Origin: Treponema phagedenis
GTDB lineage: Bacteria; Spirochaetota; Spirochaetia; Treponematales; Treponemataceae
Reading direction: 5' to 3'
Length of the DNA stretch: 64,000 bases
NCBI RefSeq assembly: GCF_008153345.1
Contig: NZ_CP042818.1
Location: 186,001 to 250,000, forward strand
Part shown: positions 8,234 to 15,619 of the stretch, in pieces
Position numbering within the stretch: position 1 is the stretch's first letter
Layout: the number at the start of each line of letters is the position of its first letter
Program-made: the position numbers and the translations under genes
The notes under the pieces: model-generated
What the model saw: only the letters and a program-made list of their open reading frames with translations
Told to the model about the DNA's origin: nothing
Databases searched by the model: none

Positions 8234-9103
8234 TTAAGCAACCTGCGTTCTAAAATCAACAGGTGACTTCCAACCTAATTTTTTTTGAATTCTTTCATTG
8301 TTAAAGAATTCAATGTACTTACCTATAAGTTCTTCCATCTGTTTATAAGTGAGTAATCCATTTTTCAATGTATCATAATAACCACTTTCACATTTAATGG
8401 TTCCAAAAAAGTTTTCTATGCAGGCATTATCCCAACAGTTTCCACGCCGGCTCATACTTTGTATCATCCCAAGCTCAGTCAGTTTTTCTCGGTACGCATG
8501 TGATGTATACGTTGCTCCTTGATCGCTATGTAGCAGGACTCCTTCAAGACTATATTTTTCGGCTCGGTGCGTAACGGTGTCAACAGCAAGTTGTGCATCC
8601 ACATGCCGTGAACACGCATAGGCAACTATCTCTCGATTATATAAATCCAATATCGGACTTAAATATAACCAGCCGCCTTTTACTCTAAAATATGATATGT
8701 CCGTAACCAGCTTGCTTAAAAATGTCGTTGCGACAAACTCTCGGTTAAGAATATTTGACGGAAGATTTTTTCGTTCTTCCTTTTTCTGCTTGTAATACTC
8801 TTTTGGATGCTTTCGCCGGCGTATTTTTGCCTGTAATCCATACTTTTTCGCTATTCTCTCCACTCGCTTGTGGTTTATTGGCCTGTCCAGCATTACACTT
8901 AGAAGCTTGCTTTTTGGTTTCGCTCCAGCTGTTTGTTGGATTTTCTTCGGCAGCTTTTTAATCACTTCACATATAATCATATCTTTCTCGTGCTTCGTTG
9001 TATTATCTTTATTGGAATAATACACACTTCGAGCGATACCGGTAATTTCACAAATCTTTTTCACCTGGAATTTCCTTTTGTGTAAATCCTTGGTTATATG
9101 CAC
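8234..9103 (-). CDS. IS3-family transposase OrfB, copy 1
   Basis: 289-residue catalytic subunit. An HTH_21-like segment precedes the rve core with the triad LVTDISYF (D), LLHSDQGATYTS (D) and ACIENFFG (E). The block SMSRRGNCWDNACIENF is typical of the IS150 subgroup. It overlaps OrfA in the -1 frame. An A9 run at the end of orfA is a standard slippery site for making the OrfAB fusion. Confidence 0.92.
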   Translation of the reverse strand: MHITKDLHKRKFQVKKICEITGIARSVYYSNKDNTTKHEKDMIICEVIKKLPKKIQQTAGAKPKSKLLSVMLDRPINHKRVERIAKKYGLQAKIRRRKHPKEYYKQKKEERKNLPSNILNREFVATTFLSKLVTDISYFRVKGGWLYLSPILDLYNREIVAYACSRHVDAQLAVDTVTHRAEKYSLEGVLLHSDQGATYTSHAYREKLTELGMIQSMSRRGNCWDNACIENFFGTIKCESGYYDTLKNGLLTYKQMEELIGKYIEFFNNERIQKKLGWKSPVDFRTQVA

Positions 9104-9411
9104 TTGAATTTTTTTTTATCTTGTTGCTGCTTTTCAATTTCCTGTTCAAGTCTTTTCGCATACTCCATCCAGTAAGCGCAGGCGTGCTTGTAGTGATCAA
9201 GTTCTTTATCGCCGCTTGGTTTAAAAACTGCTAATTCTTTTTCCAAATCGATTTTCATAGTACTACCTCTCCTTCCGGCTAGTAGTATACCACGAATAAC
9301 GTCTCGCGTCACACCATATTTTTTTGCTAATTTTTTGTACCCCAATGCGCCGCGTAGATACTCCGCTCTCACTTGTGCTTTGAATTGCTCATCATGCTGT
9401 TTTCTTTCCAT
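9094..9411 (-). CDS. IS3-family transposase OrfA, copy 1
   Basis: 105 residues from ATG 9411 (protein starts MERKQHDEQF). A helix-turn-helix of the Tnp_IS3/HTH_8 type (YLRGALGYKKLAKKYGVTRDVIRG) is followed by a coiled coil (MEYAKRLEQEIEKQQQD). The reading frame is open further upstream, but the ATG at 9411 matches the start used in the second copy, where a GTAGGAG Shine-Dalgarno sequence precedes it. Confidence 0.85.
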   Translation of the reverse strand: MERKQHDEQFKAQVRAEYLRGALGYKKLAKKYGVTRDVIRGILLAGRRGSTMKIDLEKELAVFKPSGDKELDHYKHACAYWMEYAKRLEQEIEKQQQDKKKFKCI

Positions 9412-9458
9412 TTGTTTTTCTCCTACTGCTCGTGTCCAACTTTTGGGGGGAGGTACAT

Positions 9459-9613
9459 TCGGCATTTATAAATTGTTTGTACCGATTTTCGGCAGTTTAC
9501 TTTCAATTATTATATTGGGTGAAGAATTTACCCTTCGGCTATTAATCGGAATGGTGTTTGTAATAGTGGGCTCCTACATATTAAATATGAAAAAGAAGCT
9601 CGGCAAAACTTGA
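9459..9613 (+). pseudogene. C-terminal remnant of an EamA/DMT-family transporter
   Basis: About 50 codons in frame with the stop at 9611-9613 read as the last one and a half transmembrane helices of an EamA-type drug/metabolite exporter: KLFVPIFGSLLSIIILGEE, then LLIGMVFVIVGSYIL, then a basic tail. No start or upstream domain exists, because the sequence to the left is the end of the IS3-family element. The rest of the gene is not in the window. Confidence 0.7.
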
Positions 9614-9632
9614 AAAGACTTTTTCAGACTGT

Positions 9633-9760
9633 TGTTGGAACCTGAATTGCCAGGTTAGCTGGAAGAGATGCACATAACCCATAAAAACTTCTATCGGTGT
9701 TTTGTATCCAAAGGATTTCCGAGGGATGCTGCTTCTGTAATTGGTTAGTGCAGCGTTTTC
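9633..9760 (-). pseudogene. Remnant of an IS30-family transposase C-terminus
   Basis: Read on the minus strand, about 40 codons give ENAALTNYRSSIPRKSFGYK followed by TPIEVFMG. This resembles the C-terminal NxxPRKxLGYKTPxEVF motif of IS30-family transposases. No start, catalytic core or inverted repeats remain. The protein match is by eye and short. Confidence 0.55.
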
Positions 9761-9917
9761 TAATTAAGTTTCGTTATAAAAATCGGAGTATCAACAATAA
9801 GGACTTGCGGATTTAAGCATTCCTATGGCAAACTTCCACAGATGTCAAAAACAGGACAAAGGTAACCGATGTTTAAAAGTATCAATACAAAATTGTAAAA
9901 TTGGAGCTTTAAAACTC
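9761..9917 (+). repeat. Mosaic intergenic repeat fragment
   Basis: It contains the conserved ATCGGAGTATCAACAATAAG block and a hairpin with arms of the GTTTAAAAG / CTTTAAAAC kind (about 9867-9917). The hairpin's outer end coincides with the breakpoint of the truncated ISTde1-like element that starts at 9918. Confidence 0.6.
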
Positions 9918-10473
9918 GCAGGCACTCGTTTTTGCATAAATAAAGACCGGTAATCATTCCGCGTGCATCATCAATAAAAGCATGTAATGCGGATTTTTCT
10001 TTCCCGCCGAACCAAGGAAACGGGGTTGCGTCCACTTGCAACAGCTCTCCGAAGCAAGCTCTTCTATTGCGCGTTTTATGCACCTTCTTTCGTGTTCGTC
10101 TTTTCTTTGGTGAATAAATTCCATGTGATAACAGAATACGGCGCAGAGTCGAATATGACAGCTGCAATTGATATTCTTCAGTTACTATTTCATGAAAATG
10201 CAAAAAATTGCTTTTTGACAATGCGGGATCGCTTCGCAGCGCAAGTAATCGCTGCTCAATTTCTTTCGAGGTCTTCTTTGCAGAGGGACGCTGACTGTTG
10301 CCATGCAGCATTGCTGCTAAACCCTTTTCTTTGAACGCCTTTTTTAATTGCTGTACGCGTCTTCGTGAAAGGTTTAATCGAAGCGCAGCTTGTTGTACCG
10401 TACATCGCCCCTCTAAGCAGTTGGCGATAACATGTCCTCGTGTAATTTGATCAATGCTCATAAATAATTTCAT
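9823..10473 (-). pseudogene. Truncated IS1202-family transposase
   Basis: The frame opens at ATG 10473 and is the same protein as the 417-residue transposase at 55995-57248 for about 185 residues. After that it runs into unrelated repeat DNA, giving a meaningless tail to 9823. It lacks two of three catalytic residues and cannot be active. Confidence 0.9.
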
Positions 10474-10578
10474 TCCTCCAGTGTAATGTAATAAGTCAAT
10501 AATTTCACCTCGGTAAAATATAGGGGCGAAATATTCATTGAAAACTTATAGGGGTGAAATTATCACAGATTAAAGACA
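9918..10578 (-). mobile_element. Truncated ISTde1-like (IS1202 family) element, transposase 5' half
   Basis: It matches the complete element at 55918-57353 from its transposase-proximal terminus (TGTCTTTAATCTGTGAT, reading inward from 10578) through about 195 codons of the transposase, then stops abruptly at 9918. The N-terminal HTH and first catalytic Asp (QVDATPFPWF) remain; the second Asp and Glu are gone. The outer terminus lies 16 bp before the -35 box of the tRNA-Gly promoter. Confidence 0.9.
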
Positions 10579-10594
10579 ATATCGCTTTCTCTTC

Positions 10595-10623
10595 TTGACA
10601 AAATTTATACTCTTGTGTATTAT
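10595..10623 (+). promoter_or_regulatory. Promoter of tRNA-Gly
   Basis: TTGACA (10595-10600), a 17-nt spacer and TATTAT (10618-10623) end 11 nt before the mature tRNA 5' end at 10635. This is a near-consensus sigma-70 promoter. It begins only 17 bp from the end of the truncated IS at 10578. Confidence 0.75.
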
Positions 10624-10634
10624 ACTGCTCTATT

Positions 10635-10706
10635 GCGGATGTCGTATAACGGCTATTACCCCAGCCTTCCAAGCTGGAGACGTGGGTTCGACTCCCATCA
10701 TCCGCT
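10635..10706 (+). tRNA. tRNA-Gly (anticodon TCC)
   Basis: A complete cloverleaf: acceptor arms GCGGATG and CATCCGC, anticodon stem CCAGC/GCTGG enclosing loop CTTCCAA (anticodon TCC), and T-arm TGGGTTCGACTCCCA. No encoded CCA. The gene lies between two inverted, identical IS3-family copies and directly beyond a truncated IS end. Confidence 0.95.
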
Positions 10707-10774
10707 TATCTAATAAAACGAACAACAACCCATCTTTTTTTTAAATTTTGAACAATCACTATTTCTATTCTCTC

Positions 10775-11029
10775 GTGTAGCGTTTTGTAATTAACTTCCT
10801 GTTATAAAAATCGGAGTATCAACAATAAGGGGCTGCGAATTTCAGCATCACTATGGTAAGTTTACTCACCCTTGCGCCATGTCAAGCTCCTTTTTATAAC
10901 AGGAAGCTTTAAAACTCATAGGTTTAGTTTTTGCCACGGACGGGCAAAACTCAGAACCGCCACAGATGGCGGTGGTTCCACGCAGAAACGATGTTTTAAA
11001 GCAAGGCAGCTTACAAAGCTTTAAAATAG
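10775..11029 (+). repeat. Mosaic intergenic repeat, cut by IS3-family copy 2
   Basis: It begins TGTAGCGTTTTGTAATTAAC and passes through the conserved GGTAAGTTTACTCACCCTTG block into hairpins: GTTTTTGCCACGGACGG, then CCGCCACAGATGGCGG (about 10952-10967), then the arms GTTTTAAAGC / GCTTTAAAA up to 11027. The IS begins exactly where the last hairpin ends. Confidence 0.7.
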
Positions 11030-11075
11030 TGTACCTCCCCCCAAAAGTTGGACACGAGCAGTAGGAGAAAAACAA

Positions 11076-11393
11076 ATGGAAAGAAAACAGCATGATGAGC
11101 AATTCAAAGCACAAGTGAGAGCGGAGTATCTACGCGGCGCATTGGGGTACAAAAAATTAGCAAAAAAATATGGTGTGACGCGAGACGTTATTCGTGGTAT
11201 ACTACTAGCCGGAAGGAGAGGTAGTACTATGAAAATCGATTTGGAAAAAGAATTAGCAGTTTTTAAACCAAGCGGCGATAAAGAACTTGATCACTACAAG
11301 CACGCCTGCGCTTACTGGATGGAGTATGCGAAAAGACTTGAACAGGAAATTGAAAAGCAGCAACAAGATAAAAAAAAATTCAAGTGCATATAA
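11076..11393 (+). CDS. IS3-family transposase OrfA, copy 2
   Basis: 105-residue HTH plus coiled-coil subunit, identical to copy 1. The Shine-Dalgarno sequence GTAGGAG lies before ATG 11076. The gene ends with an A9 run (11370-11378) just before the stop; the overlapping orfB is in the -1 frame, which fits programmed -1 frameshifting to make the OrfAB transposase. Confidence 0.9.
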   Translation: MERKQHDEQFKAQVRAEYLRGALGYKKLAKKYGVTRDVIRGILLAGRRGSTMKIDLEKELAVFKPSGDKELDHYKHACAYWMEYAKRLEQEIEKQQQDKKKFKCI

Positions 11394-12253
11394 CCAAGGA
11401 TTTACACAAAAGGAAATTCCAGGTGAAAAAGATTTGTGAAATTACCGGTATCGCTCGAAGTGTGTATTATTCCAATAAAGATAATACAACGAAGCACGAG
11501 AAAGATATGATTATATGTGAAGTGATTAAAAAGCTGCCGAAGAAAATCCAACAAACAGCTGGAGCGAAACCAAAAAGCAAGCTTCTAAGTGTAATGCTGG
11601 ACAGGCCAATAAACCACAAGCGAGTGGAGAGAATAGCGAAAAAGTATGGATTACAGGCAAAAATACGCCGGCGAAAGCATCCAAAAGAGTATTACAAGCA
11701 GAAAAAGGAAGAACGAAAAAATCTTCCGTCAAATATTCTTAACCGAGAGTTTGTCGCAACGACATTTTTAAGCAAGCTGGTTACGGACATATCATATTTT
11801 AGAGTAAAAGGCGGCTGGTTATATTTAAGTCCGATATTGGATTTATATAATCGAGAGATAGTTGCCTATGCGTGTTCACGGCATGTGGATGCACAACTTG
11901 CTGTTGACACCGTTACGCACCGAGCCGAAAAATATAGTCTTGAAGGAGTCCTGCTACATAGCGATCAAGGAGCAACGTATACATCACATGCGTACCGAGA
12001 AAAACTGACTGAGCTTGGGATGATACAAAGTATGAGCCGGCGTGGAAACTGTTGGGATAATGCCTGCATAGAAAACTTTTTTGGAACCATTAAATGTGAA
12101 AGTGGTTATTATGATACATTGAAAAATGGATTACTCACTTATAAACAGATGGAAGAACTTATAGGTAAGTACATTGAATTCTTTAACAATGAAAGAATTC
12201 AAAAAAAATTAGGTTGGAAGTCACCTGTTGATTTTAGAACGCAGGTTGCTTAA
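11384..12253 (+). CDS. IS3-family transposase OrfB, copy 2
   Basis: 289-residue DDE subunit identical in sequence to copy 1, overlapping orfA by 10 bp in the -1 frame. Catalytic residues are present in VTDISYF, LLHSDQGAT and ACIENFFG. The identity between copies and the intact frames imply recent transposition or gene conversion. Confidence 0.93.
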   Translation: MHITKDLHKRKFQVKKICEITGIARSVYYSNKDNTTKHEKDMIICEVIKKLPKKIQQTAGAKPKSKLLSVMLDRPINHKRVERIAKKYGLQAKIRRRKHPKEYYKQKKEERKNLPSNILNREFVATTFLSKLVTDISYFRVKGGWLYLSPILDLYNREIVAYACSRHVDAQLAVDTVTHRAEKYSLEGVLLHSDQGATYTSHAYREKLTELGMIQSMSRRGNCWDNACIENFFGTIKCESGYYDTLKNGLLTYKQMEELIGKYIEFFNNERIQKKLGWKSPVDFRTQVA

Positions 12254-12336
12254 AAAAAAATAACTTTCGTGTCCAAAAAATGGGGGGCAGTACATTTAGC
12301 AGCCACGACAAGAGCATGAAGAAAAAAGCTCTGCAT

Positions 12337-12438
12337 TTAAGTGTTATAGTTTGAATTTTTATCCGGATTTGCATTTTTGATAAAATGCCTTGCAGCTCTC
12401 CGTCCGGCTAACGTAATTTGCTGTTGTAACTCAAACAC
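12337..12438 (-). CDS. Possible 33-residue peptide, unrecognised
   Basis: A GTG-initiated frame (12438) preceded by AGAAAGGATGA as a potential Shine-Dalgarno site encodes a basic peptide beginning FELQQQITLAGRRAARHF. It matches nothing I know. It may be a chance ORF or the head of a gene lost when the neighbouring IS arrived. Confidence 0.2.
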   Translation of the reverse strand: MFELQQQITLAGRRAARHFIKNANPDKNSNYNT

Positions 12439-12507
12439 ACTTCATCCTTTCTATGCTGATTGTTCTTCGCACATACCCTGTCGACTGCATTATTTTTCAA
12501 CGCAAAT

Positions 12508-12845
12508 AAGATCATTTTACCAGTATAACGTTTTTTAATAAGTCGATTCGTTTTTTAATACATCTTACCTAAACGTAAAAAATTTTATAAAAAGAGCCCG
12601 ACACTACGGTTTAGTTTTTGACGTCCTTGTCAAAAACTAAACCACGAGTTTTAAAGCTTTGCAAACTACTCTGCTTTAAAACATCGTTTCTGCGTGGAAC
12701 CACGGGCGTCCATGCCCGTTCTGATTTTGCCGTTCGTGGCAAAATTATACCTATGAGTTTGAAAACTCCGAGTACGCTGTGGTAGTTTTCAAACTCATTT
12801 CTGTTTGGAACCACCGCCGTCCGTGGCGGTTCTGATTGCAGGTTT
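12508..12845 (-). repeat. Mosaic repeat with two tandem hairpin triads
   Basis: It starts at an inverted terminus (AGTATAACGTTTTTTAATAAG). Six hairpins then follow in order: arms GTTTAGTTTTTGAC / GTCAAAAACTAAAC (12610-12642), GTTTTAAAGC / GCTTTAAAAC (12647-12682), ACGGGC / GCCCGT (about 12700-12717), ATTTTGCC / GGCAAAAT (12723-12745), GAGTTTGAAAACT / AGTTTTCAAACTC (12755-12796) and ACCGCC / GGCGGT (about 12812-12831). No far terminus is seen, so the copy is probably truncated. Confidence 0.75.
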
Positions 12846-13076
12846 TAATATTCTTGTTTACAGTGGCTGCAAGCTTAAAACCATATTTATTAACGGCGGT
12901 AGTTTTTAAACTCCCTTCTTTCTTTTCACTTTTACACAATTATACGGACTTTATCCTTTTGTATTGCTAATTGTCGTATACAAAATCCAAGTTAATCAGA
13001 GCGCGTTGCATTAATATAAAAATCTGAATTTATTTCTCTATTTTCTTTTATTTTAAAATATGATACCATATTTTTT

Positions 13077-13625
13077 ATGGATTATTATGCGCTTCAGGTA
13101 CAAACCGGTAAAGAAGCTTTTTTTATCTCTTCGGTAAATGCCGGAGATAAAGAAACTTCCGAGCGATGGCAGGTTTATTTTCCGCAGAGAACTTTGAATA
13201 TCCGAAAAAAAGGAGTTTTTTTAAAAAAAAATATGCCAGTCTTTCCGGGGTATGTATTTTTAGCTGCAACCATATTAGATGCCAAATTATACAAAAAGCT
13301 AAAATCAACTAAAGGATTTTACAGATTTTTACCAAACAACCAAAATCCTTCGCCGCTTTTCGGCAGAGATCTTATGCTCTTACAACATTTTATATCTTTT
13401 GGAAATCTTGCCGGTATTTCTCAAGTTTGCTTTGACGAAAACGATCGCATAAAAATATTGGCAGGTCCCTTAAAAGGTTTAGAAGGAGACATTGTTAAAG
13501 TGGATAAACGCAAAGGCAGGGCGAAAATAAAACTCGATATGTATACAGACTCTTTTTTAATAGACTTCGGGTTTGAAATTTTGGAAAATATCGGCAAAGC
13601 AAAAACGAATGAAAACACTCAGTAA
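13077..13625 (+). CDS. NusG-like transcription antiterminator (LoaP/UpxY/RfaH type)
   Basis: 182 residues: an NGN domain (YYALQVQTGKEAFFISSV through FLPNNQNPSPL) and a C-terminal KOW motif (AGPLKGLEGDIVKVDKRKG). Specialised NusG paralogues of this type bind RNA polymerase and allow it to read through long polysaccharide or secondary-metabolite operons. The gene lies 18 bp before a CapD-like dehydratase, the classic position for an UpxY/LoaP regulator at the head of a polysaccharide locus. Here, however, only one sugar gene follows. Housekeeping NusG would normally sit by secE and rplK, which are absent. No Shine-Dalgarno site precedes ATG 13077. Confidence 0.82.
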   Translation: MDYYALQVQTGKEAFFISSVNAGDKETSERWQVYFPQRTLNIRKKGVFLKKNMPVFPGYVFLAATILDAKLYKKLKSTKGFYRFLPNNQNPSPLFGRDLMLLQHFISFGNLAGISQVCFDENDRIKILAGPLKGLEGDIVKVDKRKGRAKIKLDMYTDSFLIDFGFEILENIGKAKTNENTQ

Positions 13626-13643
13626 AAAACGGAACGTTTAGAT

Positions 13644-15113
13644 ATGATAGAGAAACAAAAAAATTCCATATATATAATCGGTGCGGGCTTGGCGGGAACT
13701 ATGCTCCTGAATGAAATACAAAAAAAAGAAATTTTCGGCAGTGTTGCCGCCTTTTTAGATGATGACCCCGAAAAAATCGGTACGAAAATTCACGGAGTTC
13801 CGGTGCTTGGCCCCATCAATGAGGTTGCAAGTCTTATCCGCATAACGCGAAGAGATGAGGCGCTTATCGCAATTCCCAGTATTACCATAGAACGTTTGCG
13901 CGAAATTTACGCTCTTCTTAAAACGGCAGGCTTCACTATGATAAAACTCCTTCCCGCACTTTCGCAGATTATTGACGGAACGGCGCACCTTATCCAAACC
14001 AGAGAAATTAATCCGCAAGATTTACTTGCACGAACGCCGGTAAAAATCGGCTTAAAAAAAAGCTTGCAATATTTGCGCGGCAAACGCGTCCTTATCACCG
14101 GAGCCGGCGGCTCAATTGGCAGTGAGCTTGCCCGTCAGCTTTTATCCGGCGGGGCGGAGCGGCTTTACCTGCTTGGGCACGGCGAAAATTCGATTTATCA
14201 AATTGATAAAGAGTTGCGCAAATTGCAGGAAGGGGGCGTCGGGGAAAAAGCAACCATTGTTCCGATAATCGGAGAGCTGAAAGACAGGGATTACACCAAC
14301 TATATTATCAAACAGCTTCGGTGCGATGCGGTATTTCACACGGCTGCATACAAACACGTCCCGATGATGGAGCGCAATCCGGTTGCGGTTATCGAAAACA
14401 ATGTGTTCGGCACAAAAAACCTTCTTGATGCCTGTATTGCGCACGATGTAAAACGCTTTGTGCTTATTTCCACCGACAAGGCGGTTGACCCAATTTCGAT
14501 ATACGGCGTGTCAAAAATGCTTAACGAAAAAAACCTGCTTGCCGCCGCAGCGCAAATCAACGGTAAAAAAAATCAGGACGCCGCATACATGTTTGTCCGT
14601 TTCGGAAACGTGCTCGGTTCGCGCGGCTCAATTTTTCCGCTTTTTATGGAGCAAATACAATGCGGCGGCCCCGTTACCGTAACCGATCCGCAGATGACGC
14701 GTTTTTTTATGACCATCCCCGAAGCCTGTTCCCTTGTTCTGCAAACAGGCGGCGTGGGAATTAACGGGCAGTCTTACCTGCTGGACATGGGCGAGCCGGT
14801 AAATATTTTGGAAACGGCGAAACAGCTTATCAGATTTCACGGATATGAACCGGAAAAAGACATCCCGATCGAAATAATCGGTGTGCGCCCCGGAGAGCGG
14901 CTAACCGAACCGCTTTGGTCAAGCGATGAAGCTATTGAAAAAACCGGCTATCCGAAAATTCTCCGCCTACATGAAAAAACCGCCTTTGACATTCAGCGGC
15001 TTGAAACTATTTGGCAGCAGCTTTATCCCTATTGCTTTTATACGGGGGACGAGGCCAAATACAGAAATAAAGAAGGGTTATTGCAAACATTGAAGGATTT
15101 GGGTTTAGTTTGA
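13644..15113 (+). CDS. CapD/FlaA1-like nucleotide-sugar 4,6-dehydratase (soluble form)
   Basis: 489 residues. An N-terminal CoA-binding-like Rossmann domain (YIIGAGLAGTMLLNEIQ) is followed by a SDR domain with the NAD motif GAGGSIGSELARQ near residue 153. The active-site region STDKAVDPISIYGVSK retains the SDR Tyr and Lys, where PglF/WbpM enzymes usually have Met for Tyr. The family makes UDP-4-keto-6-deoxy sugars for glycans, with UDP-GlcNAc the usual substrate. The four N-terminal membrane helices of full-length CapD/PglF proteins are absent. It follows the NusG-like gene closely and is probably its regulatory target, with glycan or flagellin glycosylation the likely destination. Confidence 0.82.
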   Translation: MIEKQKNSIYIIGAGLAGTMLLNEIQKKEIFGSVAAFLDDDPEKIGTKIHGVPVLGPINEVASLIRITRRDEALIAIPSITIERLREIYALLKTAGFTMIKLLPALSQIIDGTAHLIQTREINPQDLLARTPVKIGLKKSLQYLRGKRVLITGAGGSIGSELARQLLSGGAERLYLLGHGENSIYQIDKELRKLQEGGVGEKATIVPIIGELKDRDYTNYIIKQLRCDAVFHTAAYKHVPMMERNPVAVIENNVFGTKNLLDACIAHDVKRFVLISTDKAVDPISIYGVSKMLNEKNLLAAAAQINGKKNQDAAYMFVRFGNVLGSRGSIFPLFMEQIQCGGPVTVTDPQMTRFFMTIPEACSLVLQTGGVGINGQSYLLDMGEPVNILETAKQLIRFHGYEPEKDIPIEIIGVRPGERLTEPLWSSDEAIEKTGYPKILRLHEKTAFDIQRLETIWQQLYPYCFYTGDEAKYRNKEGLLQTLKDLGLV

Positions 15114-15435
15114 GTTCAGGCATTGCGGTTTGAGTTTTCACAAAAACCGGCTTTGGGGAAAACAGAATAGTAAGCGCTGCCCGGTATAACGTTCCGTAAT
15201 TAAGTTGCTGTTATACCAATCGGCACACCAACAATAATGTCGTGAGGATTCAGTATTCCTATGGTAAATTGCTCACCGTTGCGCCGTGTCGGATTCTTTT
15301 TTTAAAATTTTTATGATTTATACAAAATGTATCAAAAAATGGATAAGGGTATCGAAAAACCACTTGTACTATACAACATAATTTATAGCATAATACATCA
15401 AAACAAAAAGGACACTCAATGAGTGTCCTTTATTT
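15114..15435. other. Gene-free interval with a mosaic repeat
   Basis: 322 bases downstream of the dehydratase. A mosaic repeat copy occupies about 15183-15312 (TATAACGTTCCGTAATTAAG, then the GGTAAATTGCTCACCGTTGCG block). AT-rich DNA follows up to the terminator of the minus-strand tRNA-Met gene. Confidence 0.65.
15404..15434 (-). terminator. Rho-independent terminator after tRNA-Met
   Basis: On the minus strand a near-perfect stem with arms AAAGGACACTC and GAGTGTCCTTT is followed by TTTTTGTTTT. It begins within a few bases of the tRNA 3' end. Confidence 0.8.
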
Positions 15436-15508
15436 TAGCGGCAATAGGGCTTGAACCTATGACCTAACGGATATGAGCCGTTTGCTCTACCAACTGAGCT
15501 ATACCGCC
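15436..15508 (-). tRNA. tRNA-Met (anticodon CAT)
   Basis: Minus-strand cloverleaf: acceptor GGCGGTA with TGCCGCT (a G-T first pair) and discriminator A, D-arm AGCTCAGTTGGTAGAGC, anticodon stem AACGG/CCGTT with loop CTCATAT (CAT), and T-arm containing GGTTCAA. The sequence is like elongator tRNA-Met; the CAT-anticodon tRNA-Ile that is lysidine-modified cannot be excluded without comparison. No encoded CCA. Confidence 0.92.
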
Positions 15509-15518
15509 ATAGACGTTT

Positions 15519-15547
15519 ATTGTATAAAAAGAGGGCTCTTTTGTCAA
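15519..15547 (-). promoter_or_regulatory. Promoter of tRNA-Met
   Basis: Minus-strand TTGACA (15542-15547), 17-nt spacer, TACAAT (15519-15524), 10 nt before the tRNA 5' end. Near-consensus and similar in layout to the tRNA-Gly promoter. Confidence 0.78.
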
Positions 15548-15619
15548 TATATTTTTGAGAGTTTTAATAAAGCTGTTTAATAAATAAACGCGCACGATAT
15601 ATGAAGCTTTAATAAAAAA

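Larger units (their letters stand above)
8193..9457 (-). mobile_element. IS3-family (IS150-like) insertion sequence, complete copy 1, minus orientation
   Basis: A 1265-bp element bounded by TGTACTGCCCCCC (left) and the complement of TGTACCTCCCCCC (right). Its proteins are identical to those of the copy at 11030-12294, which lies in the opposite orientation. The flanks (CAT before 8193, TTC after 9457) do not match, so no 3-bp target duplication survives. One side is an ISTde1-like fragment and the other a transporter remnant, which suggests rearrangement after insertion. Confidence 0.88.
11030..12294 (+). mobile_element. IS3-family (IS150-like) insertion sequence, complete copy 2, plus orientation
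   Basis: 1265 bp between TGTACCTCCCCCC and GGGGGGCAGTACA, the inverted twin of 8193-9457 with identical proteins. The flanks (TAG before, TTT after) show no target duplication. The two copies enclose about 1.57 kb containing the tRNA-Gly gene and three gene or IS relics, giving an inverted composite-like structure. Confidence 0.9.
12295..13076. other. Gene-free interval with hairpin-triad repeat
   Basis: 782 bases between IS3-family copy 2 and the NusG-like gene. Positions 12295-12507 hold only a possible minus-strand peptide ORF. From 12508 to about 12845 lies a reverse-oriented mosaic repeat with two hairpin triads. The remainder (12846-13076) is AT-rich with no recognised gene. Confidence 0.65.

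Noticed and set aside
9335-9613. 92-residue frame crossing the IS boundary into the EamA remnant
   Set aside because: Its first half is the antisense of orfA and the IS end; only the part after 9458 resembles a transporter, so it is listed as a pseudogene fragment.
12611-12939. Open frames on the minus strand encoding phrases such as RRWFQTEMSLKTT
   Set aside because: The same phrases recur in every hairpin-triad repeat (60182-60621, 63409-63654, 29187-29378) and mirror the palindromes; they have no Shine-Dalgarno sites and vary exactly as the stems do. They are translations of repeats, not genes.
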